NCBI RefSeq assembly: GCF_900100205.1
Contig: NZ_FNEQ01000004.1
Location: 310,001-374,000 of the forward strand
Length of the DNA stretch: 64,000 bases
From: Duganella sp. OV510
GTDB lineage: Bacteria; Pseudomonadota; Gammaproteobacteria; Burkholderiales; Burkholderiaceae_D
Direction of reading: 5' to 3'
Under the pieces are notes generated by a model, which saw only the letters and a program-made list of their open reading frames with translations, searched no databases and was not told the origin of the DNA. Positions 16,428-24,869 of this stretch are shown here, in pieces. A program made the translations under genes and the position numbers. Positions within the stretch are counted from its first letter, which is position 1; every line of letters begins with the position of its first letter.

Positions 16428-18449
16428 TCACCATATGATGACGCGGTCTTTGGGCGCAAGGTACATCTTGTCGCCCGGCTTGACGCCAAAGGCTTCGTAG
16501 AAGCCCGGCTGGTTGCGCACCGTGCCATTGGCACGGAACTGATCCGGTGAGTGCGGATCGGTTTTCAGATAAACGATTTGCTGCGCCTCACGGATCTTGG
16601 CGCGCCACACTTGGCCGAAGCCCATGTAGAAGCGCTGCTGCCCAGTCAGGCCATCGATCACCGGCGCCGGCTTGCCGTTCAGAGAGATCAGGTAGGCCTT
16701 GTAGGCAATCGCCGCACCGCTGTTGTCGGCGATGTTTTCGCCCAGCGTCAGTTCGCCGTTGACGAAGTAGCCCTTGAACGGACTGAAGGCGTTGTATTGC
16801 CTGACCAGTTGTTTGGTCTTGGCGGCAAAGGCTTTGTGGTCGGCCTTGGTCCACCAGTCGCGCAGATTGCCGTCACCGTCGTATTGCGCGCCCTGGTCGT
16901 CGAAGCCGTGGCTGATTTCGTGGCCGATCACCGCGCCGATAGCGCCGTAGTTGACCGCATCATCGGCGTCCGCATCGAAGAACGGCGGTTGCAGAATGGC
17001 GGCCGGGAACACGATCTCGTTCAGCTCCGGGTTGTAGTAGGCGTTGACGGTCTGCGGCGTCATGCCCCACTCGTCGCGGTCGATCGGCTTGCCGAGTTTG
17101 TTGACTTCCTTCTCGTAGGCAAAGGCCTGCGCGCGGCGCACGTTGCCGACCAGGTCACCCTTGCCCACCACCAGCGCGGAGTAATCGCGCCATTTGTTCG
17201 GATAGCCGATCTTGGTGGTGAATTTGGCCAGCTTTTCCTGCGCCTGCTTCTTGGTCTCCGGCCCCATCCAGTCCAGCGTGTTGATGCTTTCGCGGTAGGC
17301 TTCCAGCAGATTCTTCACCAGCGCTTCCATGCGCGCCTTGCGCTCCGGCGGGAAGTGCTGCTCGACGTACAGCTTGCCAAGCGCTTCGCCCAGCGCGTTA
17401 TCGGTGGCGTTGACGCCGCGTTTCCAGCGCGGCTGCTGTTCATCGGTGCCGCTCAGCACCTTGCCGTAGAAGGCGAAGTTTTCCTGCACGAAGTCCCTGG
17501 ACAGGTAAGGCGCGTTGGCATGCAATACCTGCCACTGGAAGTACACCTTCCATGTCGACAGCGGCGTCTTGTTCAGCAGCTTGTTGAAGCCGCTGATGTA
17601 GCTCGGCTGGCTGACGATCACGTAGTCGGTCTTGCCGCCAATGCCGGTGTCGTTGACCCAGGTGGTCCAGTCATAGCCCGCCGCCAGCTTCGGCAAGCGG
17701 TTCAGCGGCACCTTGTTGTACGCCTTGACCGGGTCGCGCAATTGCACCTTGGTCCATTGCAGCCTGGCCAGCTGGGTTTCCAGCGCCACGATGGCCTTGG
17801 CGTCGGCCGCCGGATGGGCGTTGCCGGCCAGCGTCAGCATCTTCGTCACGTGCTGCTCGTACTTGACCAGCGTGTCGGCCAGCTTCTTGTCCGACTTCTT
17901 CAGGTAGTAGTCGCGGTCGGGCAGGCTCAGGCCGTCCTGGTAGATGTCGGCCACATACCTGGTCGAATCCTTGTTGTCCTGGTGGATGACGAAGCCATAC
18001 GGCGCGGTGTAGCCGTAGCGGTTGAAGTGGGCGATCAGGCCCGGTATCAGCTTCTTGTCATTGAGCGTGGCGATGCGGTCGAAGTCCTGCTTCAGCGGCA
18101 ACAGGTGCAGTTCTTCCAGCCGCGCTTCATCCATATAGCTGGCGAAGAAATCGCCGATGCGCTGGCCTTCCGGGGCGCCGGATTTATTCGCTGCCGCCGC
18201 TTCGATAATCGCGCGCAGCTGCGGCTTGGTATCGTCATCCAGCTTCTCGAACGAGCCCCAGCTGGACTTGTCCGACGGGATCTCGGTCTTGGCCAGCCAC
18301 TTGCCGTTCAGATGAAGGAAGAAGTCGTCCTGCAGCCGCACCGAGGGTTCGATGTTGGCCAGGTCCACGCCCGAGGTTTTCTGTTGTGCCTGCACGCCGG
18401 TGGACGCCAGCAACGCCGCCATCAGGGCGCTGAGCAGATATGCCTTCAT
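16428..18449 (-). CDS. M13 family zinc metallopeptidase, paralog 2
   Basis: 673-residue periplasmic metallopeptidase. The frame is open to 18560, but the ATG at 18449 is chosen: TAGGAGAG precedes it and it begins the signal peptide KAYLLSALMAALLASTGVQAQQ. The zinc motif VIGHEISHGFDDQG (near residue 511) and LTLGENIADNSG are intact, as are NAYYNPELNEIVFPA and the terminal RVIIW. It is highly similar along its whole length to the flanking paralogs, which indicates tandem duplication. Hairpins lie on both sides, so it may be expressed independently. Confidence 0.93.
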   Translation of the reverse strand: MKAYLLSALMAALLASTGVQAQQKTSGVDLANIEPSVRLQDDFFLHLNGKWLAKTEIPSDKSSWGSFEKLDDDTKPQLRAIIEAAAANKSGAPEGQRIGDFFASYMDEARLEELHLLPLKQDFDRIATLNDKKLIPGLIAHFNRYGYTAPYGFVIHQDNKDSTRYVADIYQDGLSLPDRDYYLKKSDKKLADTLVKYEQHVTKMLTLAGNAHPAADAKAIVALETQLARLQWTKVQLRDPVKAYNKVPLNRLPKLAAGYDWTTWVNDTGIGGKTDYVIVSQPSYISGFNKLLNKTPLSTWKVYFQWQVLHANAPYLSRDFVQENFAFYGKVLSGTDEQQPRWKRGVNATDNALGEALGKLYVEQHFPPERKARMEALVKNLLEAYRESINTLDWMGPETKKQAQEKLAKFTTKIGYPNKWRDYSALVVGKGDLVGNVRRAQAFAYEKEVNKLGKPIDRDEWGMTPQTVNAYYNPELNEIVFPAAILQPPFFDADADDAVNYGAIGAVIGHEISHGFDDQGAQYDGDGNLRDWWTKADHKAFAAKTKQLVRQYNAFSPFKGYFVNGELTLGENIADNSGAAIAYKAYLISLNGKPAPVIDGLTGQQRFYMGFGQVWRAKIREAQQIVYLKTDPHSPDQFRANGTVRNQPGFYEAFGVKPGDKMYLAPKDRVIIW

Positions 18450-18480
18450 ATTGTTGTCTCTCCTATAATTCGAGCACAAT

Positions 18481-18513
18481 AGCAAAAAAGCCACACGCGG
18501 TGGCTTTTTTGCT
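18481..18513 (-). terminator. Rho-independent terminator after M13 paralog 3
   Basis: A perfect 14-bp stem (AGCAAAAAAGCCAC / GTGGCTTTTTTGCT) with a 5-nt loop lies 12 nt past the stop of paralog 3. The T-run forms the 3' arm of the stem on the minus strand. Confidence 0.85.
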
Positions 18514-18525
18514 GGAGATAAACGC

Positions 18526-20559
18526 TTACCAGATGATGATGCGCTGTTCCGGCGCAACATACAGCTTGTCGCCCGGCTTGACGCCGAAGGCGTCGTAGAA
18601 GCCCGGCTGGTTCACCACCGGGCCGTTGGTGCGGTACTGGCCTGGCGAATGCGGGTCGGTCTTGATTTGCAGGATCTGCTGTTCTTCACGCATCTTCACG
18701 CGCCAGATCTGGCCAAAGCCCATGAAGAAGCGCTGGTCGCCGGTGAAGCCGTCAATCACCGGCGCCGGCTTGCCACCCAGCGACAGCTTGTAGGCCTTGT
18801 AGGCGATCGCCATGCCGCTGTTGTCAGCGATGTTCTCGCCCAGCGTCAGCGCACCGTTGACGTGGTAGCCAGGCAGCGGGCTGTAGCCGTCGTACTGCTT
18901 GACCAGCGCGTCGGCCTTGGCGCGGAAATTGGCCTTGTCTTCCTTGGTCCACCAGTCGCGCAGGTTGCCGTCGCCGTCGGACTGGCTGCCGCCGTCGTCG
19001 AAGCCGTGGCTGATCTCGTGGCCGATCACCGCGCCGATGGCGCCGTAGTTGACCGCGTCGTCGGCGCGCGCGTCAAAGAACGGCGGTTGCAGAATCGCCG
19101 CCGGGAAGACGATCTCGTTCATCGTCGAGCTGTAATAGGCGTTGATGGTTTGCGGCGTCATGCCCCATTCCTCGCGGTCGATCGGCTTGCCCAGCTTGGC
19201 AATCATGCGTGCGTGGCGGTAGTTCGAGGCACGCAGCACGTTGCCGATCAGGTCGCCCTTGATGACGGCCAGCGACGAGTAGTCGCGCCATTTGTTCGGG
19301 TAGCCGATCTTCGGCGTGAACTTGGCCAGCTTGGCCTGCGCTTCGATCTTGGTGGCCGGGCTCATCCAGTCCAGATTGTCGATGCTGGTCTTGTACGACG
19401 CCAGCAGGTTCTTCACCAGCTGGTCCATGCGCTCCTTGCGCTCAGGCGGGAAGTATTCGGCCACGTACAGCTTGCCGAGCGCTTCGCCCAGGCTGGCTTC
19501 CACCAGCGCCACACCAGTCTTCCAGCGCGGCGGCTTGACGGCCACGCCGGTCAGCACGGTGCTGTAGAAATCGAAATGCGCGTCAGCGAATTCTTTCGAC
19601 AGGAACGGCGAGGCTTCACGCAGCAGTTGCCATTCCAGGTAGGCTTTCCAGGTCGCCAGGTCGGTCTTCTCCAGCACGCTGGCGAAGCCGGTCAGGTAGC
19701 TCGGCTGGTTGACGATCACATAGTCGACCTTGTTGGCGACGCCGGCCGAGGCCAGCGCATGGCCCCAGTCAAAGCCCGGCGCCACGTCGGCCAGCTGCTT
19801 GATCGGCATCTTGTTGTAGCGCTTGACCGGGTCGCGGTTCTGCACCTTGGTCCATTGCACTTCCGCCAGCTGGGTTTCCAGCGCGACGACTTTCCTGGCG
19901 TTGGCGGTGGCGTTGCGGTCGCCGGCCAGGCCGAGGATCTTGGCCACGTGCAGCTCATACTTGGCCAGCGCGGTAGCCAGCTTGGCGTCTTCTTTTTTCA
20001 GGTAGTAGTCGCGGTCCGGCAGGCCCAGGCCGCCCTGGCCGATATAGACCGCGTACTTGGTCGACTCGCGCGCATCCTGGCGCACGCTGACGCCGTAAGG
20101 CGCGCTGACGCCGATCTGGCCCAGGTGGGCAAACATCATCGGCAGGCCGTTCTTGTCCTTGATGGCGCGGATGCGGTTCAGTTCGCCGGTCAGCGGACGG
20201 ATGCCGACCTCATTCAGCTTGGCCTCGTCCATGAAGCTGGCGTACAGGTCGGCGATTTTCTGCGCTTCGCTGCCGGCCTTGCGTTGCTTGTCGGCCTCGG
20301 CTTTTTCGATCAGGCCGCGCAGCTGCGGCAAGGTATCGTCGCGCAGCTTGGCGAAGGTGCCCCAGCTGGATTTGTCTGCCGGGATTTCGGTGGTCTTCAG
20401 CCAGCTGCCATTCAGGTAGGTGAAGAAGTCGTCTTGCGGACGCACGCTGGTGTCCATGTTGGGGAGGTCGATGCCGGAGATCGGCGCGGCATCGTGGGCC
20501 GAGGCAAAGGCGGTCATCAGGCTCAGGGTCAGAGCGGTCAGCAACAAGCGTTTTTTCAC
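18526..20559 (-). CDS. M13 family zinc metallopeptidase, paralog 3
   Basis: 677-residue exported metallopeptidase starting at a GTG with AAGGACCCGCT upstream. The signal peptide is KKRLLLTALTLSLMTAFASA. HEISH sits near residue 514 in VIGHEISHGFDDGG, and LTLGENIADNSG supplies the Glu ligand. The substrate-site segment is NAYYSSTMNEIVFPA, with SS in place of the NP of the other two copies, and the C-terminus is RIIIW. It is the most diverged of the three paralogs by eye and is transcribed first, from the side of the Spy-like gene. Confidence 0.93.
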   Translation of the reverse strand: MKKRLLLTALTLSLMTAFASAHDAAPISGIDLPNMDTSVRPQDDFFTYLNGSWLKTTEIPADKSSWGTFAKLRDDTLPQLRGLIEKAEADKQRKAGSEAQKIADLYASFMDEAKLNEVGIRPLTGELNRIRAIKDKNGLPMMFAHLGQIGVSAPYGVSVRQDARESTKYAVYIGQGGLGLPDRDYYLKKEDAKLATALAKYELHVAKILGLAGDRNATANARKVVALETQLAEVQWTKVQNRDPVKRYNKMPIKQLADVAPGFDWGHALASAGVANKVDYVIVNQPSYLTGFASVLEKTDLATWKAYLEWQLLREASPFLSKEFADAHFDFYSTVLTGVAVKPPRWKTGVALVEASLGEALGKLYVAEYFPPERKERMDQLVKNLLASYKTSIDNLDWMSPATKIEAQAKLAKFTPKIGYPNKWRDYSSLAVIKGDLIGNVLRASNYRHARMIAKLGKPIDREEWGMTPQTINAYYSSTMNEIVFPAAILQPPFFDARADDAVNYGAIGAVIGHEISHGFDDGGSQSDGDGNLRDWWTKEDKANFRAKADALVKQYDGYSPLPGYHVNGALTLGENIADNSGMAIAYKAYKLSLGGKPAPVIDGFTGDQRFFMGFGQIWRVKMREEQQILQIKTDPHSPGQYRTNGPVVNQPGFYDAFGVKPGDKLYVAPEQRIIIW

Positions 20560-20661
20560 AGCGGGTCCTTATGGTGAGAACTTGGGTTTCCGAATTCTAA
20601 CTTCAGGCCCGGCCACAGGGACGGTTGCCGTCCGCTTGTTACTTTACGATACACAAGATTG

Positions 20662-21264
20662 TCAGCCGCCACCACCCGGCAGGTTGACATTCAGACCACC
20701 GGCACCGACGCCGACGCCCATGCCGCCACCGCCCATGCCGCCGCGTCCGCCCTTGCCGCCGCGATGTTCGCCGCCCTCTTCCTTGCGTTCCGGACGCGCA
20801 CCGCCACCGTTCTCCTGCACGCGCTGCAGTTGCTCGGCCAGCGTTTGCGCCACCGTCTGGCGCTGGCTTTCCGACAAGGCATCATTAACCGTCAACCACC
20901 ATTCGCGCAGCAGTTTTTCTTCCCTGGCGCTGGCTTCGGATTCTTCATCGACCGCCTTGGCCAGCTCGCGCAGTTCGACATTCGCGGTTTGCGCGCCGGC
21001 CAGCGTGGCGGCTTGCAGCCGCTCGCGGCGTTCCTTGCGGGCGCGCAGCAGGTTGCGCGTCTTGCTTTCGGTCTGCGCCCACAGCGTCTGCTGGTTGGCG
21101 TTGAGGCTTAGCGATTTCTTCAGCTCGCCGGCCATCGGCAGATAGTCTTCAGCTTTCATCTCCATCAGCGGCAAGGCAAAAGCCGGCGACAGCAGGGCGG
21201 ACAAGGCCAGCGCGGCACTGACGCGGCGCAAGACGGACGAGGATGAACGTGACAAGAATCGCAT
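20662..21264 (-). CDS. Spy/CpxP-like periplasmic protein with Gly-rich tail
   Basis: 200-residue exported protein. The ATG at 21264 is chosen because ACGGAGCATTC precedes it; the longer GTG frame runs through a hairpin. The signal peptide (RRVSAALALSALLSPAFALP) is followed by a helical, charged domain with repeated LxxxQ-type spacing (SLNANQQTLWAQTESKTR, LSESQRQTVAQTLAEQLQ), reminiscent of Spy/CpxP/LTXXQ chaperones and metal-stress proteins. The tail is extraordinarily Gly-rich (GGKGGRGGMGGGGMGVGVG...). No His cluster for metal binding is evident. The role is inferred as envelope stress or chaperone. Confidence 0.65.
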   Translation of the reverse strand: MRFLSRSSSSVLRRVSAALALSALLSPAFALPLMEMKAEDYLPMAGELKKSLSLNANQQTLWAQTESKTRNLLRARKERRERLQAATLAGAQTANVELRELAKAVDEESEASAREEKLLREWWLTVNDALSESQRQTVAQTLAEQLQRVQENGGGARPERKEEGGEHRGGKGGRGGMGGGGMGVGVGAGGLNVNLPGGGG

Positions 21265-21279
21265 GAATGCTCCGTAGAT

Positions 21280-21308
21280 AAAAAAAAGCCAGCGCTTGGG
21301 GCGCTGGC
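21280..21308 (-). promoter_or_regulatory. Terminator-like hairpin in the leader of the Spy-like gene (candidate attenuator)
   Basis: On the minus strand an 8-bp GC-rich stem GCCAGCGC/GCGCTGGC with a 5-nt loop is followed directly by eight T's, and the Shine-Dalgarno and ATG of the Spy-like gene come 5-16 nt later. There is no minus-strand gene upstream for it to terminate, because ctpA diverges. The hairpin therefore lies inside the leader, as expected of a transcription attenuator. Confidence 0.6.
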
Positions 21309-21608
21309 GAAAAACCACTTCAGGGTAGAGAGAAATACGAGCTCAGTGTAGGCTGCGAATTCGCGGCTTTCAGGGCTTCTTACAATTATTTACTGTCGTG
21401 AACGTCGGGGACACACTTCGTACAAAACAGTAAACTTGGTGTTTCGCCAAGCGGCGACTGGCGCGCTTTGAAAGTCAACGGCGAACGTTGTAAATCGACG
21501 TAAAGGTATAAATCAATTTCGCAAGGGCTACTACGTTTGCTCGAAATCAGGTTTATACTCGTTTCACGCAAGCTGCGATGTGCAGCGGCGAGCTTTGACA
21601 GGTGAAAC
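21309..21608. other. Divergent intergenic region between the Spy-like gene and ctpA
   Basis: About 300 nt without a gene. It should hold the leader and promoter of the Spy-like gene (minus) and the promoter of ctpA (plus). A -10-like TATACT at 21554-21559 lies 50 nt before ctpA, without a convincing -35. A small CTTGG/CCAAG hairpin lies around 21435-21451. I see no small ORF with a convincing start and no RNA gene that I recognise. Confidence 0.5.
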
Positions 21609-23054
21609 ATGGGCAAGAAATTAAAGAACACCGGCCTGATCGGTGTGGGTGTGGTGGCGGGCATCGCCATATCGCTGCAATTCTCCGCCATGGCGCAAAA
21701 GCCGATGGACCCGCCGCTGCCGCTGGAAGAATTGCGCCAGCTGGCCGATGTGTTCGGCCTGATCAAATCCGATTACGTCGAGCCGGTCGAGGACAAGAAG
21801 CTGCTGACCGAAGCCATCTCCGGCATGGTCGCCTCGCTTGACCCGCACTCCGCCTACCTGGACAAGAAAGCCTATGCCGAGCTGCGCGAAGGTTCGCAGG
21901 GCAAGTTCGTCGGCCTGGGCATCGAGATCGGCCAGAGCGAAGACGGCTACATCAAGATTGTTGCGCCGATCGAGGATTCGCCCGCCTGGCGCGCCGGCAT
22001 CAAGCCCGGGGACCTGATCAGCCGGCTGGACAACCTGCAAGTCAAAGGCATGACGCTGGACGACTCGATCAAGAAGATGCGCGGCGAGCCCGGCAGCAGA
22101 GTCAGCATGACGATCCTGCGCAAGGGCGAGGACGAACCGCTGGTGTTCAACATCACGCGCGAAGAGATCCACCAGAAAAGCGTCAAGGGCAAGATCATCG
22201 AGCCGGGCTATGCCTGGTTGCGCATCTCGCAATTCCAGGAACCGACCGTGGATGACATGGCGGCCAAGATTATCGAACTGTACAAACAGGACCCGAACAT
22301 CAAGGGCCTGGTGCTGGACCTGCGCAACGATCCGGGCGGCGTGCTGCAAGGCGCGATCGGCGTGGCTGCAGCCTTCCTGCCGAAGGATGCGCCGATCGTC
22401 TCGACCAACGGCCAGTTGCCGGACCAGAAGCAGATCTTCTACGGCCGTCCCGAATACTACGAGCTGCGCGCTGAAAGCGATGCGCTGGCCAAGCTGCCGG
22501 CCGCCATCAAGAAAGTGCCGATGGCGGTGCTGGTGAATACCGGCTCGGCGTCGGCCTCGGAAATCGTCGCCGGCGCGCTGCAGGATTACAAGCGCGCCGA
22601 CATCATCGGCACGCAGACTTTCGGCAAGGGCTCGGTGCAGACCATCCGCCAGCTGACGGCCGATACCGCCGTCAAGCTGACCACGGCGCGCTACTACACG
22701 CCGAACGGCCGCTCGATCCAGGCCAAGGGCATCACGCCGGATGTGGCGGTGGATGAAAACGCCGACGGTGACGGCCTGAACGCGCTGCGCACCCGCGAAG
22801 CCGACCTCAGCAAGCACCTGAGCAACGACCGCGAGGCAGAGGGCGAAAAGAGCAAGCGTGACGAGCTGGAAGAACAGATCCGCATCCTGGCGCTGGAGAA
22901 AAACCGCAAGCCACTGGAATACGGTAGCGGCGAGGACTTCCAGCTGCAACAGGCGCTGAATCACCTGAAAGGCCTGCCGGTGCAACTGGCCAGGCCGGCC
23001 ACCACGGTGGTGTCGACCGAAACCGGCCTGACGAAAGATCTGGCAAAAAAATAA
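21609..23054 (+). CDS. ctpA: C-terminal processing serine peptidase (S41 family)
   Basis: Periplasmic or membrane-tethered protease that trims or degrades envelope proteins at their C-termini. The 481-residue product has an N-terminal hydrophobic anchor (GLIGVGVVAGIAISLQF), a helical lead (VFGLIKSDYVEPV), a PDZ domain (about residues 95-175, FVGLGIEIGQSEDGYIKIV) and the S41 core with NTGSASASEIVAGALQDY (nucleophile Ser near residue 313) and TQTFGKGSVQT (catalytic Lys). A charged C-terminal tail follows. The ribosome-binding site is weak (CAGGTGAAAC). The stop codon abuts the second large palindrome. Confidence 0.95.
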   Translation: MGKKLKNTGLIGVGVVAGIAISLQFSAMAQKPMDPPLPLEELRQLADVFGLIKSDYVEPVEDKKLLTEAISGMVASLDPHSAYLDKKAYAELREGSQGKFVGLGIEIGQSEDGYIKIVAPIEDSPAWRAGIKPGDLISRLDNLQVKGMTLDDSIKKMRGEPGSRVSMTILRKGEDEPLVFNITREEIHQKSVKGKIIEPGYAWLRISQFQEPTVDDMAAKIIELYKQDPNIKGLVLDLRNDPGGVLQGAIGVAAAFLPKDAPIVSTNGQLPDQKQIFYGRPEYYELRAESDALAKLPAAIKKVPMAVLVNTGSASASEIVAGALQDYKRADIIGTQTFGKGSVQTIRQLTADTAVKLTTARYYTPNGRSIQAKGITPDVAVDENADGDGLNALRTREADLSKHLSNDREAEGEKSKRDELEEQIRILALEKNRKPLEYGSGEDFQLQQALNHLKGLPVQLARPATTVVSTETGLTKDLAKK

Positions 23055-23142
23055 CCGGGGTCAGTTCTGCCAAACGTACACGAGCTCTACAGTAGTGGTC
23101 GCTACTGTAGAGCTCGTGTACGTTTGGCAGAACTGACCCCGG
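23055..23142. repeat. Large palindrome (REP/RAYT-type element), copy 2
   Basis: A perfect 41-bp inverted repeat (23055-23095 and 23102-23142) with a 6-nt centre. The outer 26 bp of each arm match copy 1 at 14233-14292; the extra inner stem (CTCTACAGTAG and its complement) is absent from copy 1. It begins at the base after the ctpA TAA stop. Both copies are preceded by ATAA. It probably folds at the ctpA mRNA 3' end; there is no T-tract. Confidence 0.88.
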
Positions 23143-23235
23143 GGTTTCGAGGTTTTAGTTCGCCTAAGCAGCGGCCATTGTGTAGAATTTGCTTCATTAT
23201 TGGCAGCTGCCATTGCTTAATTTGAAAGTTTAAAC

Positions 23236-24357
23236 ATGAAACAAGCCGTCATCAGCGCTACCGGCCTCTTTACGCCAGCGCAGTCGATCTCCAACGAAGA
23301 GCTGGTGGAGTGCTTTAATACCTACGTCGAACAGTTCAACGCCGACAATGCCGCCGCCATCGCGGAAGGCACGGTCACCGCGCTGGAAGCGTCCAGCGTG
23401 GCCTTCATTGAAAAAGCCTCCGGCATCAAGGCGCGCTATGTGATGGAGAAGGCAGGCATCCTCGATCCCAAACGCATGGTGTCGCACATCGCCGAGCGCG
23501 GCGACGAGGAACTGTCGCTGCAGGCGGAAATCGCTGTCGCTGCCGCCAAACAGGCGCTGGACCGCGCCGGAAAGACGCCGGCCGACATCGACATGGTGCT
23601 GGTGGCCTGCTCGAATATGCAGCGCGCCTATCCGGCCATGGCGGTTGAGGTGCAGGGCGCGCTGGGCATCGACGGCTATGGCTTCGACATGAACGTGGCC
23701 TGCTCGTCGGCTACCTTTGGCATCCAGCAGGCGGTGGCGGCGGTGCAAAGCGGCCAGGCGCGCGCGGTGCTGGTGCTGAATCCGGAAATCACCTCGGGCC
23801 ACCTGAACTGGCGCGACCGCGACAGCCACTTCATCTTCGGCGACGCTTGCACCGCCATCGTGGTCGAAGCGAAAGACACCGCCACCAGCGCGCACCAGTG
23901 GGAAATCGTCGACAGCAAGGCCAAGACCAGCTTCTCCAACAACATCCGCAACAACTTCGGCTTCCTCAACCGCTTCGACGAAGACGGCGTCGGCCAGGCC
24001 GACAAGCTGTTCCGCCAGCAGGGCCGCAAGGTGTTCAAGGACGTGTGCCCGATGGCCGCCGAAATGATCAAGGACACCATCGCTGGCGCCGGCCTGGAAG
24101 TGCCGCAGGTGAAGCGCTACTGGCTGCACCAGGCCAACCTGAACATGAATCTGCTGATCAGCCGCCTGGTGCTGGGCCGCGACGCCGAACCGGGCGAAGC
24201 GCCGGTGATCCTGGACGAATACGCCAACACCTCGTCGGCCGGCTCGGTGATCGCCTTCCACAAGCACTCGGAAGACATGGCCAAGGGCGACCTCGGCGTC
24301 ATCTGCTCCTTCGGCGCCGGCTACTCGATCGGCTGCGTGGTGGTAAAGCGCATCTAA
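23236..24357 (+). CDS. Beta-ketoacyl-ACP synthase III (FabH-like)
   Basis: Thiolase-fold condensing enzyme of 373 residues that joins an acyl-CoA or acyl-ACP to malonyl-ACP. The catalytic triad is intact: Cys in [10 protein letters not shown], His in [10 protein letters not shown] and Asn in [10 protein letters not shown]. It is about 50 residues longer than housekeeping FabH of about 320 residues, with an extended N-terminal half ([18 protein letters not shown]). This suits an alternative FabH-like synthase with other acyl substrates. It stands outside any fab cluster and is followed 10 nt later by a small antitoxin-like gene. Confidence 0.88.
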   Translation: MKQAVISATGLFTPAQSISNEELVECFNTYVEQFNADNAAAIAEGTVTALEASSVAFIEKASGIKARYVMEKAGILDPKRMVSHIAERGDEELSLQAEIAVAAAKQALDRAGKTPADIDMVLVACSNMQRAYPAMAVEVQGALGIDGYGFDMNVACSSATFGIQQAVAAVQSGQARAVLVLNPEITSGHLNWRDRDSHFIFGDACTAIVVEAKDTATSAHQWEIVDSKAKTSFSNNIRNNFGFLNRFDEDGVGQADKLFRQQGRKVFKDVCPMAAEMIKDTIAGAGLEVPQVKRYWLHQANLNMNLLISRLVLGRDAEPGEAPVILDEYANTSSAGSVIAFHKHSEDMAKGDLGVICSFGAGYSIGCVVVKRI

Positions 24358-24367
24358 GGATACAACC

Positions 24368-24604
24368 ATGCTGACCGTGACCCTTCCTGATGAGCTTGAA
24401 GCAGAAATGCTGGCAGCGGCCAGCCGCAAGGGCTTGTCGGTTGAGGAGTATCTGGCGGTGATTTGCAAGGAAGCGCTGTCGCTGGAAGTAGATCGCGAAC
24501 GCTTGCAGTCCTACCAGAGCGGCAGGCCAGGTGTGTCGCAGGATCGCGCCGACGCCTGGCTGTCAGATTTGGCAGCCGGGAAGTGGAGCGAATGCCCGCG
24601 TTAA
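24368..24604 (+). CDS. Small antitoxin-like protein (ribbon-helix-helix type)
   Basis: 78 residues. The N-terminus MLTVTLPDELEAEMLAAA followed by SRKGLSVEEYLAVICKEAL matches the strand-helix-helix of RHH antitoxins; the C-terminal part would bind a toxin. The gene overlaps the start of a ParE-like toxin frame, a typical toxin-antitoxin arrangement. The toxin is frameshifted, so this antitoxin may be an orphan. Assignment is by pattern and context. Confidence 0.65.
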   Translation: MLTVTLPDELEAEMLAAASRKGLSVEEYLAVICKEALSLEVDRERLQSYQSGRPGVSQDRADAWLSDLAAGKWSECPR

Positions 24605-24869
24605 TCTGGCATCCGGATGCGTTGGCAGACGTTGCCAGGCTCCACCAATTCCTTGCTCAGAGCAGCCCAGCTGCTGCCCGCCGAGGCGCAGCAGCCATCA
24701 TCAAGACTGCTAATAAAATCATTAAGCATCCCCATCTTGGCGCGCCGCACGCTGAATTCCGGAATGGCCGGCCAGATTTGGCAAGCGCGCGTATGTACTA
24801 CGCTACTTCATCCTCGACAACGGTGATGTACTGCTTACCCGCGTTTGGCATAGTCGGGAGCAACGCTGA
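24592..24869 (+). pseudogene. ParE/RelE-family toxin, frameshifted
   Basis: The first about 53 codons read as a ParE toxin (MPALIWHPDALADVARLHQF ... HPHLGAPHA). The conserved C-terminal half is in another frame: from 24756 to the TGA at 24867 the frame one base back reads IPEWPARFGKRAYVLRYFIL and then VLLTRVWHSREQR, which is the family's core. A single-base deletion around 24750-24758 explains the break. As written, the frame continues to 24888 with an unrelated tail. The 3' end overlaps azoR by 35 bp. Confidence 0.85.

Noticed and set aside
14274..20577. Long plus-strand frames opposite the three M13 peptidase genes
   Set aside because: Low-complexity Val/Gln/Arg/Asp-rich shadows; the minus strand holds HEISH and signal peptides.
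21386..21766. 126-codon minus-strand frame overlapping the ctpA start
   Set aside because: It overlaps the conserved ctpA coding sequence and has no domain; treated as a shadow.
23055..23142. Classical rho-independent terminator for ctpA
   Set aside because: The hairpin is long and perfect but has no T-tract, and its arms recur elsewhere, so a repeat element is the better description.
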